Notes: generated by a model not told the origin, from the sequence alone. 64,000 nt of DNA from Haemaphysalis longicornis (GCA_013339765.2 CM023454.1:64547878-64611877), one strand, 5' to 3'. Counted from the first letter of the stretch, positions 1 through 11,780 are shown. Translations and numbers: made by a program.

Positions 1-599
1 AAACTTACATGTTGCAGGCTGCTGACTGGTGCAACTTAGACTATGTGTGAATGTGGTTGTGCTGCAAAAACTGCTTGCACTACTTTGATGCTTCCTGCAG
101 TACAACGTGTACTTCAACTAAAAATGTAGGCGTAGCAGGACAAGCGAACAGGACAACAGGACGAGTTTTTCAGTGATGTGCTTTTTAAGGCTTAGTTGCG
201 GATATATACTAACTAGCCCGCCTCGCCATTCCGCTGCTAAGTAAACGTTGATGGCAGTGACGGTGTCCGGGTTTGTGCATGTTTCCTTTTGCGGCATTTT
301 GTGAACATGGCTTCATCCGTGTATATATTGTGACTTCAATCCAACAAGCAGTTAGGATAGAAACAGAAAAATATTTTGCAAGTTCAGATGGGACCTGTAG
401 CTGGCCTAAAAGTCCTCAGAGTCCCCATTCATGAAATATAGTTCTTATATATAGTGGTACCTTACATTAGCTGTCATAGTTAGTATTAAGGTTGCCTTAG
501 TAGTGCCAATGCTGACATTAAGTTATATCCACTCCGCTCTCTACCTGTTCCTTGTAGAGTCCTATCTTGTAGAGTCCCATCGCCTGCTTACTCGTTCTT
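1..599. other. Unassigned DNA upstream of an I-clade element
   Basis: No coding region, RNA gene or repeat was recognised. The stretch is AT-leaning and frames are short. A small local repetition of 'gtagagtcc' occurs near 556-580. The 5' part of the following retrotransposon is not visible here, which fits 5' truncation of that element. Confidence 0.5.
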
Positions 600-622
600 A
601 ATTTAAGTTAAAGGCCTTATAG

Positions 623-955
623 TTGATGGAGAGGATGGTCCTCCGCAGACTGCAAGCCCACTTTGAGGAAACGGGACAAATGCCTAGAACCATGTTCGGC
701 TTTCCGAAGCACTTTTACACGCAAGATGCCATGCTCCAACTACAGGAATTGGTGATCAAGAAGGGTACCCGAAACAGCCCGAGGGCAATCTTCGCCCTCG
801 ACCTAAAGGGGGCATTTGACAACGTCACCCACGCCAGAATACTTGCAAACCTGAATAATACGAGGTGCGACAACGGGCTTACGGTTATGTCTAGAAATTT
901 CTTGCCGCAGAACGGCTACCATCGCGGTTGTCAGCGGAAGGTCGGACTCTATTAA
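623..955 (+). pseudogene. Reverse transcriptase fragment (fingers/palm)
   Basis: The 110-residue frame reads like the RT block that starts near 'ERMVLRRLQAHFEETGQMP' and continues through 'MFGF', 'TQDAMLQL' and 'ALDLKGAFDNVTHARIL'. The aspartate of 'ALDLKGAFDNV' is RT motif A, one of the three metal-binding carboxylates. The frame ends in a stop at 953-955 in the place where the next block ('RTRGTPQG...') should follow in I-clade proteins; related residues continue in other frames. The first methionine is internal to the parental protein, not a true start. Confidence 0.8.
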
Positions 956-959
956 ACTG

Positions 960-1674
960 TCGGATCGGGGCACCCCTACCCCTAAGTGGCCGTTCTATCA
1001 TCCCTGCTCTTTAATTTGGCGCTACTAGCTCTGCCCCGCATGCTCGAGCAGATAGAAGGCATATGACACAGCTTCTACGCAGATGAAATCACGATAAGGA
1101 CTGAGCAAGCCAGATCCGATGGGTGGATTCAAGAAACCCTCAATCTGGCAGCGTCCACAGTCCACGAGTATGCCAAGTCATGCGGACTGAGCTGTGAACC
1201 ACAGAAGTCTGAGCTCCTGGTGGTGCTGCAAGGAAGACCCAAAAAGACCCCGCTACCAACCATTTTAATCACAATAAATGGTACCGAGATCAAACCAACA
1301 GAGCAATGGCGGATCCTCTGTCTCCTCGTGCAAAGCAACGCAAGGTGCATGCTGCTGTAAGCAAAATAAACAACAGCGCAGACAAGATTCTATCCATGCT
1401 CCGTCGGGTGGCTAACCAGAATAGAGGTCTGAAGGAGGACGATGCCATCCGATTGGTACAAGCCTTTATATTCTCAAGAATTACATATTCGGTCGCCCTA
1501 TCTCAGTCTCACCAAAACGCACAGGAATACGGTAGACATGCTTACCCGCAGGCAACCAAACAGGCCCTAGGCATACCTATTTATTTGTCAACCAACCGGT
1601 TGCATGCCATGGGCGCACATAACACCGTCGATGAGTTGGCAGAAGCCATCTCTCCAGCAAGTGGGTCAGACTAA
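960..1674 (+). pseudogene. Reverse transcriptase C-terminal half, broken, YADE instead of YADD
   Basis: Motif C reads F-Y-A-D-E-I at 1073-1090, so the second catalytic aspartate is a glutamate. It is followed by 'CGLSCEPQKSELLVV' (about 1180-1225), the RT motif D/E region of I-clade elements. A stop in front of the motif and shifts between frames near 1305 and 1670 show decay. The part from 1306 to 1674 corresponds to the thumb and connection region. No function is expected. Confidence 0.7.
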
Positions 1675-2209
1675 GCCAAACGGCCCACGGACGCGTTATA
1701 CTCACCAAAATAGGATGGCGCATAGACCCAACACTAACAACAACGCCCCTGACCGAGGAATAAAAGCGGTCATACACACAAATCCTCTTCCCCGTAACCT
1801 GACTCTGAGGAAAGACGATGGCAGGAGAAAAGACAGAGCACTATTCATTTCCAAGCAACTAGACGGACACTCAGAAGTCCTCTACATCAACTCCGTGCTA
1901 CAGAAAGGCAGCGACTGCACCAGTAGTCGGGACCGACAGGGAGCGCTTGTTACCATCGCCACAATTACGACCAAAGACACAATGACAGCGGAGGAAGTGG
2001 TCATAGCGCTAGCACTCGTTCAAGCGGGGCCAGCTGTAATGGTGACCGATTCCAAAAGAGCGTACGGCAACTACTGGAGGGGAATGATGTCCTCAGTGGC
2101 GGCTGCAATCATCTTCAAGAAACGAGTAGCGGGGAGAGCCAAAGAGCTCACGTGGGTGACCGGCCACTCAAAGGTAGCCGGCAACACCATCGCTGATTGC
2201 CACGCCTGA
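1604..2209 (+). pseudogene. RNase H domain of the I-clade element
   Basis: A 201-residue frame. Its second half has RNase H features: 'MTAEEVVIALAL' (catalytic glutamate helix), 'MVTDSKRAYGNY' (catalytic aspartate in TDS) and 'LTWVTGHSKVAGNTIAD' (terminal histidine/aspartate block, usually W-x-P-G-H-x-x-x-x-G-N-x-x-A-D). The frame stops just after this block, with the rest of the C-terminus in other frames. Such a domain would remove the RNA template during target-primed reverse transcription; this copy is broken. Confidence 0.75.
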
Positions 2210-2389
2210 GCAATGACCTTCTGGGCAGGGCCAGACGTAGACACCCCCACCCCAGTGCTCACGCACAGAGATATAACAAGATCATAACGTGAAGAGCGGT
2301 GCACTCTCCCTGAGCCACACCGCTCCTTAACTAGGGACCATCAAACAATACTCACTAGAAGACAGGCAGGATAGCTCACGCACCTCGTC

Positions 2390-2715
2390 CTGTTACATGA
2401 ATTTATTCTGAGAAAGAAGAGGACACGTGTCCATTCTGCAAGAACAACACTGGCATTCTTGCAAACATAATCGCAGAGTGCACTAAACCCCAGGAACCTC
2501 TACCCACCACCCCCCTGCTCAACCCCCCACTCCACGTTCGAGGGGAGAGCTTGCTGGCCAGTACCACCCTGCAGACCAAGCTCGTGCTCGCGGCCAGAGG
2601 CCAGCAGCTGTTGGCAGCACACGGGTCCCGTGAACAGGGAACTGCCCTGTCCGGCACCCAAAGGTGCGCCGTCTTTTCGGGCTCGAATAAAGTTTACTAC
2701 TACTACTACTACTAC
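2390..2715 (+). pseudogene. C-terminal CCHC-type tail and 3' end of the I-clade element
   Basis: Residues equivalent to 'CPFCKNNTG...AEC' at about 2431-2480 match the cysteine motif (C-x2-C-x(n)-H/A-x4-C) found after RNase H in I-clade and related LINEs. A proline-, leucine- and arginine-rich tail follows, then 'aataaa' at 2686-2691 and the terminal TAC repeat. The cysteine frame differs from the RNase H frame, so at least one indel separates them. Confidence 0.6.
2695..2715 (+). repeat. (TAC)7 microsatellite, 3' tail of the I-clade element
   Basis: Seven uninterrupted TAC units lie directly after an 'aataaag' stretch. I-clade LINEs typically end in short simple repeats rather than poly(A), so this marks the element's 3' terminus. 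Confidence 0.85.
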
Positions 2716-5700
2716 TGCCCAGCTTCTTCGTACAAGAGATAGCACTCGTGTCACTATTGGGCCGTGAGTGTTTCGGGATGCTTAGGCCGATCCGCATCAA
2801 GTGCACAAACCACTATTGGTAGTCGTAAACCACGAGGACTCTTACCTCCACCACAGACCTCAAAGGTGTGAGGCATTCAATTTGAGAATTGCTATTCAGA
2901 CTCCGAAATCGAAACGCTTGATGCACTAGCTGCTTCGGTGTGGTCGTGTACTAAACTTGATTTTATTATGGAGTTTGTTTCCTTGTCTTTGATCCCTTAC
3001 ATTTCTTATTTCCTTGTTCTAATGTGGTCACCTGCATCATCACTTGTCCAACGCCTCTGCTATGGTCTTGAATCTGCAATAACCGTTCAAATTCAAACAA
3101 TTTATTCGAAGAGTGCCACCAAGTGAGCAGGAATATAACCAACCTAAGAATTTTGTTGAACGCGCTCAGACAAAACACGCAGAATAAACTGGCAACAAAT
3201 TGTTATGAAGAGTCGACAAAAACAAAAAACTTGCTGATTACATAAATTAAAATATAAAACACCTTAAGCTTGATGGCAAAGACGCAATGCCAAAAGCAAC
3301 TTAGGCCGTCATTGCTTGTTGGCCTCCACTTTCACACGACCATCTTCAGAGTTGGCACGACGCTCGTCAGCACGGTCACCGTTATGTCCAATAGCGAGCA
3401 CCCGCAGTACCGCCTGCTGTTCGGACGTATGAATAACCTGTGATCGTATCGTACACCTGGGAACGTGTATTCAGGTCGTCATCACCATCACAGCTCCATA
3501 ATTTAGGCTTTACTGTACGATGTTTAGCATACAGCTTTTTGTCGAAACTAATCGTTTAGGATCATGTCCAGAAACCACCAAACGTGAGTTAAGGTTCTTA
3601 TTAGCGCCAGAGTTCTTATTGTGGGCTTTACCATTTGGTGTTTACAATGAAGCTTTTTCGCCGAACGAATTCCACCTGGCTTTAACATATAACTGCCAAC
3701 AATAGTTCAGGCCACTATCATAATGAGTGCCCCCTTAGGTGGGCTCAACAGTATTGTGATTCGCATACAACGCTCCACCGAACGCATTACTCGTGGGCCA
3801 CCCATAAATCTCCAAACGTAAATTCAGGTCATCATCAACATGCCTCTCTAAAGTGTACTTTATAACTTCTAGCTCAAGCAAATACCACGTGCAAATAAAT
3901 ATTTTAATCTTCCCTTGAAACCAGTTTGATTCATTTGCTGGTAGAAAAGGTGACCAATTAGCCAACTTTAATTCAATATACTGATTCCCACACGCCACGT
4001 AATTGATTTACTTCCCCTCAATATGAAATGCAATGACTCCAACTGTAGCCTACATGACCCCGAAGAAAATCCAAAGCAGCCCTTCCTTACACAAATGCCA
4101 GCTGAGCTTTGCCTGTGGCAAAAGCTTGGCGGCATGCATCTCAAGCGGTCTCAGGAAGTCTCACTTAGAATCAGAACCTCAATCTGGTTTAAAATTGCTA
4201 GGAATCACTGGGTTTTAATTTCCCTATTGCTGAGCTGCACTCTAACTCCTTCAGACTGAACTTCTCAGCCTCACACAAATGAAGCCACCCAAGTCCTATC
4301 TTCACCCAAACTAAACTTTTGCAAGAGCTTGACTTTATTCAGGCGGAGTGTATAGACTTGTCAGTTAGTGCCGACCTCTGTACCATAGATACAGAAGCAA
4401 TATGTGGATGAAGAAGTAGAAAGATTGTCTTCGTAGTGGTTTATAGAGGTTTCCTAATGTTCAAATTTTTCCGTGCAGCGTACAAGCCATTGCATATCAC
4501 TTGTATCTTATACAATGAAGTAGGCCGTTTGGCAAGGGATTGCTTTTTTGTCACTAAGAATGTTCAACCATAACTAGTGCGAAACTAATGCTCGCACAAA
4601 AATAGCAACATTTTATTACCCGGAACGTGACCATAACCTTTCAGTAATCGGGGCCCATTACAGTATTTACCCCATCGTTCTTTACATACGAAATTATTAA
4701 CAGCCAGCTTACACGGGCTAGTAACCGTAGATAACACGCGATGTCAATATCGCATAAGATAAATAACAGCAAACCCAACAAAAAATTTGTCGACTTTACC
4801 AAAATAAAGGCGGTCAGTAATGACGAAAGTTAAAAAAAATGCTACACCATACGTAACGCTCATGGTGTGCATAATATTCGTGCAGCCTACGCAGCATTTT
4901 GTCGGTAAAATCTTCTATGCGCACCAAGTTAGCCAAAGTAAACACTTGGAATGAACTAAAAGAATGGAATAGCCGTGTAGGTCAACTTTATAGCACATCA
5001 AAGGAAGCTGTCTGTAATTGCTGTATTGTCTAGCGCCGGTAGTCCCTGACTCGTGACAAGAATTCTTGTATAACTGCGTAACTATTATATTATGTTCACT
5101 TCATTCACTATTTGCGCCTCCCTACGAAGAGCTCACCCTCGCGCTGTACTGCCCTATCTGGCTAGTGTTGATAGCTTCAAAGTTTCTGTTCTTGTGTAAG
5201 CAAAAGTAAACTGAAATTGTCGTGGCATAAATGCAGTTATTGACACAGACAAAACGGAGACCTTTTGGCCAAAACTTTCGGCATATATTTTCATAAAGCA
5301 TTCTTTGTTTAATGTGGAACTGCCTTTTATGTTGTTTGAAAACTATTTTGCTCACCGTGTAAATTCCGGCCAGACACAAACGTTTAAAAAAATAATAAAG
5401 TGTGAATTATCAAAGTACGACCTAATGAGCCTTTATATATTATTTTTATACTCCCTGAAAGTGACACCACAGCTGCAAATAATATCAATTTAGGCTTACA
5501 TGTCAGTCTCAATACTTATTTACAAACGTTTATTAAATCTAGGCGCGCTCAAAATCTGAAAAAGATTTCGAATCCTGTAAAAAAATTATACAATCCCTAA
5601 ACTCTTTCTTGCATACTTAGTAATGTTCTTGTGAAGCCGTTAGGTTTAGTTCAAGACAATATATTGTGTACTATCATAGAATTTTGATGTATAACTCAAG

Positions 5701-5953
5701 AGTCGCAAAATATGTTCGTGTTTAGAGTATTTTATTGCTGATTATGAATCAGTAAATGCGGCAGAAATGTTTTTGAGTGTCAATTCTATACTTGTGAACT
5801 GTGTGTGAAAATCAAGAGACAGTTCCTTATCGCACGTTTTTATTTTCGGTTTGACAGAATACATTGTGACCTCAACCTGCTGCACTGTACTCGAAATAAA
5901 CCTTCGGGTTGGGGTTCAATTGTGGAAATCTGTTTCACGGTATTTATAAATAT
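2716..5953. other. Unassigned intergenic DNA
   Basis: About 3.2 kb with no recognised gene. Open frames stay below about 90 codons and have no family features. The one internal structure found is the degenerate ~118-bp repeat near 3.35-3.85 kb, listed separately. From about 4.4 kb the stretch is AT-rich. Confidence 0.5.
3350..3850. repeat. Degenerate ~118-bp tandem repeat, 3-4 units
   Basis: The phrase 'ttcaggtcgtcatca' recurs in variant form at about 3471, 3706 and 3824 (multiples of about 118 bp), with a weaker match near 3590. Each is followed about 30 bp later by a 'gggctttac'-like stretch, then 'tttagcatacagc' and 'cgaacg(a/c)att'. A possible earlier unit starts near 3350. The units are strongly diverged, so exact borders are uncertain. 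Confidence 0.45.
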
Positions 5954-6636
5954 TGTCACGAAGCTAAGGACGGCGCAGTTGTTTTGCGGGAGAAACAAGT
6001 TTATTTGAGCGAACTTGTGCTCCCCTAACAGCTCAAAAGAATACACAGGCGGCGAAGAAGCCATCAACAAAGTCACTTGCACAGGCGAGTGTCGTCGAAT
6101 CGAATGCTCCGGCGTCCGCACTGCAGGCTTTTTATCTTTCGGCGCGCGTGGTTCTCGAAACGTCGATTCACATGGAGAACATAGTAGATCCAAGAAGATT
6201 ACCCGCCGCGGTGGCTCAGTGGCTAAGGCGTTGCGCTGCTGAGCACGAGGTCGCGGGTTCGATTCTCGGCCACGGCGGCCGCTTTTCTGATGGATGCGAA
6301 AAGCAAAAACGCCCGTGTGTACGAGATTTCGGCGCACGATAAAGATCCCCAGGTGGTCAAAATTAATCCGGAGCCCTCCACTACGGCGCGCCTCATCGCC
6401 TGCGTTGCGTCGGCGCGTTAAACCCCACAATCTATCAATCAATCAGATCCAAGAAGATTATTCTGGGCTGTTCACGATAGATCAGAATGCTCTCCCTATC
6501 ACAACAGATAACACATGTGGCACAGAAAGAAAGAATGGAACACGCGCTTTATTTGGCGCACAGACAACACAGACCGGCGCAGCCGGGCGGTAAAAGCAAA
6601 ACACAAATAAACAAACCCCATGTATGGTTCGCGGCA
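5954..6636 (-). repeat. 3' LTR (left on the plus strand), interrupted by a SINE
   Basis: It aligns to the right LTR from 'tgtcac(g/a)aag' to 'gttcgc(g/t)gca'. Without the 243-bp SINE and one copy of the 16-bp target duplication it is 424 bp, against 423 bp on the right. On the plus strand 'aagtttatt' near 5996 is the reverse of an AATAAA-type polyadenylation signal for the element's transcript. Confidence 0.92.
6202..6444 (+). mobile_element. tRNA-derived SINE (Ruka-like)
   Basis: The 5' part holds an RNA polymerase III promoter: box A 'tggctcagtgg' (about 6212-6222) and box B 'ggttcgattc' (about 6256-6265). A tRNA-unrelated body follows, ending in an 'atcaatcaatc' tail. It is flanked by a perfect 16-bp duplication, 'agatccaagaagatta', at 6186-6201 and 6445-6460. 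The other LTR (about 12029-12044) carries this sequence once, so the empty site is present in the same window. The layout and sequence resemble Ruka-type SINEs described from ticks. Its movement would need enzymes of a partner LINE. Confidence 0.93.
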
Positions 6637-6639
6637 TTA

Positions 6640-6653
6640 CCCCCCCCCCTTTA
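6640..6653 (-). other. Polypurine tract of the LTR retrotransposon
   Basis: Ten C residues followed by 'ttta' on the plus strand give a TAAAGGGGGGGGGG tract on the element's strand, three bases from the 3' LTR. This is the expected place and composition for the plus-strand primer. Confidence 0.75.
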
Positions 6654-6711
6654 GGAGTGCATCGACCTGATGCTAACATAAGCGACAGTCCGAAAATAAA
6701 AATAAAATTCG

Positions 6712-7764
6712 TTATCGTCCGTAGAAAGGCTTTAAGCGAACCACGTGGACGACTTCAGACCGCGTGCATTGTCGTGATGTGCCGGAGTCACCATCGGGGA
6801 TCGCTTCGTAGGTAAGTTGGCCAACACGTCGTAGAATCTGGTAGGGTCTGAAATACCGTCGCAGGAGCCTTTCACTGAGTCCGCGTCGTCGGATGGGAGT
6901 CCAAACCCACACACGATCCCCTGGTTGGTACTCGGCGTCTCGGCGTCGGAGGTTGTAGCGGCCCGCATCCACCAGCTGCTGGTACGTTATACGAACTCGA
7001 GCGAGCTGGCGGGCCTCCTCCGCACGTTGAAGATATCCGTGGACGTCGGCGTTGAGGTCGTTGTCTTCTACGTGCGGAAGCATGGCGTCGAGCATCGTAG
7101 TCGGCCTTCTACCGTAGACAAGCTGGAACGGCGTCAGCTGCGTCGTCTCCTGGATAGCCGTGTTGTACGCAAACGTGACATACGGGAGCACTTCGTCCCA
7201 AGTCTTATGTTCAACTTCAACGTACATTTACAGCATATCTGCGATTGTCTTGTTCATACGTTCTGTTAGCTTGTTCGTTTGGGGGTGGTACGCCGTCGTT
7301 CTTCGGTGATCCGTGTTGCTGTAGCGTAATACTCCTTGCATCAGCTACGCAGTAAATGCCGTTCCGCGGTCTGTGATAAGGACTTCCGGGGCTCCATGTC
7401 GCATCACATTTTGGCTTATAAAGAACTTTACCACTTCTTGTGCAGTGCCCCTCGAAAGAGCGGCGGTCTCTGCCTAGCACGTCATGTAGTCTGTCGCTAC
7501 GACAATCAACTTGTTCTGTGATCGTGACGTAGGGAACGGGCCTAAGAGGTCCATTCCAATCGGTTGAAATGGTCTCGATGAGACGGCGATCGGTTGCACA
7601 AGTTCGGCGGGTCTTGTCGGCGGCGTTTTTCGTCGCTGGCAGTCACGGGAGCTCCAGACGTAGTGGGTGACGTCAGAGGTAAGGCCGGGCCGTAGTACCT
7701 CGCCTTGATTTTTCCAATAGTGCGGGCTGTGCCGAGATGTCTGGAAGACGGGTCGTCGTGGCAC
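6712..7764 (-). pseudogene. Integrase of the Ty3/mdg4 element, frameshifted
   Basis: Three frames together cover the integrase. 7764-7474 holds the end of the zinc-binding region and the first catalytic aspartate in 'PIGMDLLGPFP', then 'VVATDYMT', and stops. 7474-7230 continues in other frames with an 'ITDRG'-type second aspartate and a stop near the end. 7227-6712 is an uninterrupted 171-residue C-terminal part with 'TPFQLVYGRRP', 'GDRVWVWTP' and a final 'VVHVVRLKPFYGR'. There is no chromodomain after the GPY-like region. It would join cDNA to chromosomal DNA, but this copy has at least two breaks. Confidence 0.85.
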
Positions 7765-9026
7765 GCTTCCAAAATTTCGCCACGAAGGTCCGCGGGGATG
7801 ACGAGCAGGTAATACGCTCTTTTTCCGGGGGTGAAATTCCTCTTCACGAGGACGGAGTTTCTCAGGCTGAATGCCTGTAAGCTGCGTTTGAAGGTCCTAG
7901 GAACGGCAACGTTGCATCCATCGAGGTACTCGATTATGACGCGTAAGTCGGGGTCGGCACGCTGCGGGGCGGCTAGGTCACTCTCCGTCACGATCCCGAA
8001 GAACGCGCTGTCTTCATCAGAGTCTTGTGGTGGTGGGTCGACGGGGGCGCGGGACAGGAAGTCGGCGTCGGAGTGTTTCCTGCCTGATTTATAAACTACT
8101 CTAACGTCGAACTCCTGCAGGAGCAAGCTCCACCGCCCAAGACGGCCAGAGGGGTCCTTAAAATTGGCGAGCCAACACAGCGCATGGTGGTCTGTTGCAA
8201 ACTTCAATGGCCTTCCATACACGTATGGGCAAAATTTTAAAATGGCCCTTATAATCGCCAGGCACTCTTTCTCAGAGGCCGAATAGTTTTTCTCCTTCTT
8301 CGACAGACCACGGCTGGCATAGGCGAGTACCCTTTCGCAGCCGCTTTGCTTTTGGACACGGACGGCACCCAAGCCTAAATCACTGGCGTCCGTGTGCATT
8401 TCCGTTTCGGCATTTTCGTCGAAATGAGCGAGCACGGGCGGGCTTTGCAGGCGTTTTTGCAGGTCGGGGAATGCTTTTTCTTGGTGGTTTTCCCAGCTGA
8501 AAGGGGTGCTATCTTTCGTCAAGCGCGTGAGTGGCTCTGCAATGCGTGCGAAGTTTGCGACGAAACGCCGGTTGTATGCGCACAGCCAGAGAAATCTTCG
8601 CACGTCCTTCTTGTCTTTCGGCCTTGGGAAGTTCGCAATGGCTGAAGTTTTTGCCGGGTCAGGTAGGACTCCCGCGGCGTTGACGACATGGCCCAAGAAC
8701 TTCAGTTCCCCGTATTCGAAAGGGCACTTTTCAAGCTTCAGCGTCACACCCGACGTACGAACGACGTCGAGTACCGACTCCAACCTTGCAAGGTGTTCGT
8801 CCAAAGTCCGGGCGAATACCACTACGTCGTCGAGGTATACGAGGCAGGTGTGCCACTTAAAGCCAGCTAGCACAGTGTCCATGACTCTTTGAAACGTCGC
8901 TGGTGCTGTGCACAGCCCAAACGGCATCACCTTGAACTCGTATAGGCCGTCTGGGGTTATAAATGCAGTCTTCTCTCGGTCTCTCTCGTCGATTTCAATT
9001 TTCCAGTAGCCGGTCTTTAGGTCCAT
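7542..9026 (-). pseudogene. Reverse transcriptase / RNase H of the Ty3/mdg4 element
   Basis: The longest frame in the window (494 codons). RT motif A is 'MDLKTGYWKI' at the start, motif B 'MPFGLCTAPATFQRVMD', motif C 'YLDDVVVFA', then 'FLGHVV'. RNase H follows: 'EMHTDASDLGLGA' (D), 'YSASEKECLAI' (E), 'FATDHHALCWL' (D) and 'GRKHSDADFLSR' (D), so all catalytic residues look present. A linker and the start of the integrase follow before the frame is lost near 7.7 kb. The first methionine lies inside the RT; the N-terminal part is in another frame upstream. The domain itself looks intact while the polyprotein is broken. Confidence 0.93.
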
Positions 9027-9804
9027 CGATGAGAAGTACTTCGCGTGGCAGAGGTGGTCGGGGGGCGTCGTCGATTCGGGGGAGGGCGTACACGTCCTTT
9101 TCGTGATTTTGTTCAGTCACCGGCAGTCAACACAAAACCTTAATTTGTCATATTTTTTTGACGAGTACGACGGTAGCATCCCAGGGGCTTTTCGATGGCT
9201 GTATAATGTCGTCGCTGAGCATGTCGTCGACTTGAGTCCAGATGGCTTCCCGTTCGTGTGAAGAGACGCGGTACGTTGACTGTCGGGTAGGTCGGGCTCC
9301 ATCTTCAGTTATTATTCGGTGCTTCGCTAGAGGGGTCTGACGTAGTTTTGCGCTCGACGAAAAACTTTTCCTATAGTGACGCAGCAAAGCCAATAATTTG
9401 TTCCGTTGTTCTTGCGGGAGCGCCGAATTCACGTCGAAGGGCTGCGGGAGCTTGAAGGTTTCTATGGGTGTACGTTCAAAGTCGGCGACCGCGATCACGT
9501 CACTTGCTTCTTGCGTTTCTACGAGGAATGCAATTGCCGCGCCCATGTTTAAATGCTGGTACTCCTCGGTGAAATTAGTAACCGAAATGTCGGATTGGTG
9601 TTCCTTGAAACGCGCAATGCCTCTTGCGACGGACACACCATGGTCGAGAAGCACCCTTTGATTAGTATCTACGATAGCGTCGACGTCAGGAGCAGCATCT
9701 TCACAGTAGACTTCGACCATCAAGCTTGCGCGGGGTGGCAGATTGACATGATCATCGGCAATCCTTACAGCAGCACGTCGTTTGGGGTTCGGTTCCGGCG
9801 TCAT
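9027..9804 (-). pseudogene. Protease-RT linker and RT N-terminus of the Ty3/mdg4 element
   Basis: The 218-codon frame 9804-9148 carries the linker and ends with the RT finger region 'DDMLSDDIIQPSKSPW'. The next RT block ('LRFCVDCR', 'LNKITK') lies in a different frame at about 9150-9100, and a further shift occurs before motif A at 9026. At least two indels therefore separate this part from the RT/RNase H frame. Confidence 0.85.
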
Positions 9805-10130
9805 GGAGTGATTGGGGGAAAAAGTTCATTGACTTGGTCAGCAGATCGATTCATTGCACCGTTGTCCATTAAAAAGTCCATTCCAAGAATTACGTCGCGG
9901 AAGCAGTTAGGCAGAATGACGAACGCCGCAGGGTACGTTGTGCCGTCTATGGTGACGCGCGATGTGCACGTTCTACTTGGCGTCACGAGGTGGCTTCCTG
10001 CTGTGCGTATGTGCGGACCGTACCATCTGGTCCTAACTTTCTTCAGTTTAGACGCAAATGGTGCGCTCATTACCGAATAGTCAGCTCCCGTGTCTACGAG
10101 GGCGACTACGTCAAAGCCGTCGATGGACAC
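9801..10130 (-). pseudogene. Aspartic protease of the Ty3/mdg4 element
   Basis: A 109-codon frame with the retropepsin active site 'VALVDTGADYSVM' and the later 'DVILGMDFL' block (ILG-x-D). Its end overlaps the following frame by four bases (9801-9804). Retropepsins cleave the Gag-Pol precursor. The real N-terminus is probably further upstream, in a Gag-Pol fusion frame. Confidence 0.85.
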
Positions 10131-10448
10131 CTTGACGTCAGATGCAGTCTTCCTCGAGTTCCGGGTTCGTCGGGGCGTCGTATCTCTGCTTGTACGTGTT
10201 CACGGTCGGGCACTGTGCATCATCGTTGTCGTCGTCTTTTGACGGACGTCTCGGTCAGGTCGGGTACGCGTCGCGCCGTGTAGCTGTCGTCGTGTTCAGG
10301 AGTCTCGTCAGGGCTAGGTCGGGTCGTCGGGATGAGGGCATGTCGTGAATCACTGTGTTCGGCGCATTTATGCATCGTTGGAGGGTTGCAGTTTTTCGCC
10401 GTAGGGCAACTTCACCCCCAGAAGGTGCTGCTTTTAGTTTCCCCCGCG

Positions 10449-11768
10449 TCAGCTGGGGGACCTTCCACGTGCGAAATCAGCATTGCTACGGCGGTTAGGC
10501 GACTGGTATGGGTAGGGCGACAGCGATCGGTGTGAGCGGGCTGGTCCTCGATTGGTGTTGGACAGGTATTCGTCGATCACTTTAGTGCGCTGGCCGGGTC
10601 GGGGGCGTGGCGCGTCAACGGAGATACCACGCAGTCCGAGTCTCCTGTACGGGCAGCGACGATAGATGTGATCGGCCTCTCCGCAATGGTAGCACAGCGG
10701 ACGATGATCTGGAGTTCGCCAAACGTCAGTCTTCCTCGGCGTCTCGGTTTGGGCTGTGTACGGCGGTACGATCGACGGCGGCCACAGTGGGGATGGCGGC
10801 GAGAGTGGTGACGGCGGCGAGAGTGGACGGCGGTACGGTGGAGCTTCTTGTAGACGGGTTGTAGCAGGGCGGGGTCGACAAACAGCCGCGGAGTAGGTCA
10901 TCGCGGATGGCATAGAAGTGCCCAAAGCGTGTTGAACCTCTTCGCGGATGACGTCAGTCAGGGAAGCCACTTGAGGTTGCGGCGTCGTCGGAAAGAGCTT
11001 CCGAAGCTCCTCCCTGACCACTGCTCGGATGCTCTCACGCTGTGTGTCGGAGCTTGTATCCCCGGCACCGATCGTGTCGGAAACGAGCACGTTGACCGGG
11101 CGATCGTACTGCCTCGTTCGAACTTCCAGCGTCTTCTCCATCGCGGCCGCCTCAGACGCGAATTCGGCCACCGTTTTGGAAGGATTCCTGACAAGGCAAG
11201 CAAAAAGCTTCTGTTTACCCCTCGCATGATAAACCTTAGTTCCTTTTCTTCTGTCATCTCCGGATCCGCACGTCAAAACAACCTCGTCATCTACTCAACA
11301 AAGATCACTACCCCTTCGTTGGGGTGCTGCGTTCGAGTTTCAAGTAAAAACGCTGCGCGTTCTTTTCTCACCACTGGTAGTGAAGGTCGTAGTGAACTCG
11401 CTTTTGAACTGAGCCCAGTTTGTCAAGGAGCTCTTGTGGTTCTCTAACCAAGTGCGAGCCGAATCTTCCAAGTAAGAGAAAACGTGCCGGAACGTTTCTG
11501 CGTCATCCCACCTGTTGAATTTCCGGACGCACTCCAGTTTCTCCAACCATTCTTCTGGGTCTTCTGCGGGGGCTCCTTGGAAAGATGGCGGTTCCCGTGG
11601 CTGCTGCAGAATGGCAGGAAGATTGGCTTGGTTGAGCATGGTGCTGGTTGCGACGTCTTTCTTCTTCGTCTTCTCCGATAGTAGACCGAACTCAGGTGGC
11701 AAATCTTGCAGGCGGAGGCTGGCTCTTGTTGGACTGGCTTGGCGGCTTCCAGAGGTTGTAGTGGGCAT
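10449..11768 (-). pseudogene. Gag of the Ty3/mdg4 element, frameshifted
   Basis: The chosen start is the methionine at 11768 ('MPTTTSGSR'), because residues before it would be read from the LTR and primer site. The first part (to 11340) contains 'DPEEWLEKLECV' and 'WDDAETFRHVFSYL', typical of the retrotransposon Gag capsid region. It then shifts frame. The second part (11276-10449) ends with a CCHC knuckle 'CYHCGEADHIYRRC' (C-x2-C-x4-H-x4-C, about 10,655-10,700) in a proline- and arginine-rich context, the nucleocapsid. Confidence 0.85.
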
Positions 11769-11780
11769 GAAGGGTGCGTG

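Larger units (their letters stand above)
600..2715 (+). mobile_element. 5'-truncated I-clade non-LTR retrotransposon
   Basis: Plus-strand pieces occur in the order expected for the second open frame of an I-type LINE: reverse transcriptase fingers and palm, thumb, RNase H, a C-terminal cysteine motif, then an 'aataaa' and a seven-copy TAC repeat as 3' terminus. The element starts inside the RT domain, so ORF1, the endonuclease and the RT N-terminus are missing, as expected from incomplete reverse transcription. Several frameshifts and stops break the frame, and the catalytic YADD reads YADE. It is a dead copy. Assignment to the I clade rests on RNase H plus the simple-repeat tail; the exact family is not named. 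Confidence 0.8.

Noticed and set aside
6202..6280. A functional tRNA gene
   Set aside because: Box A and B are present, but the region is fused to a SINE body with a tail and flanked by a target duplication.
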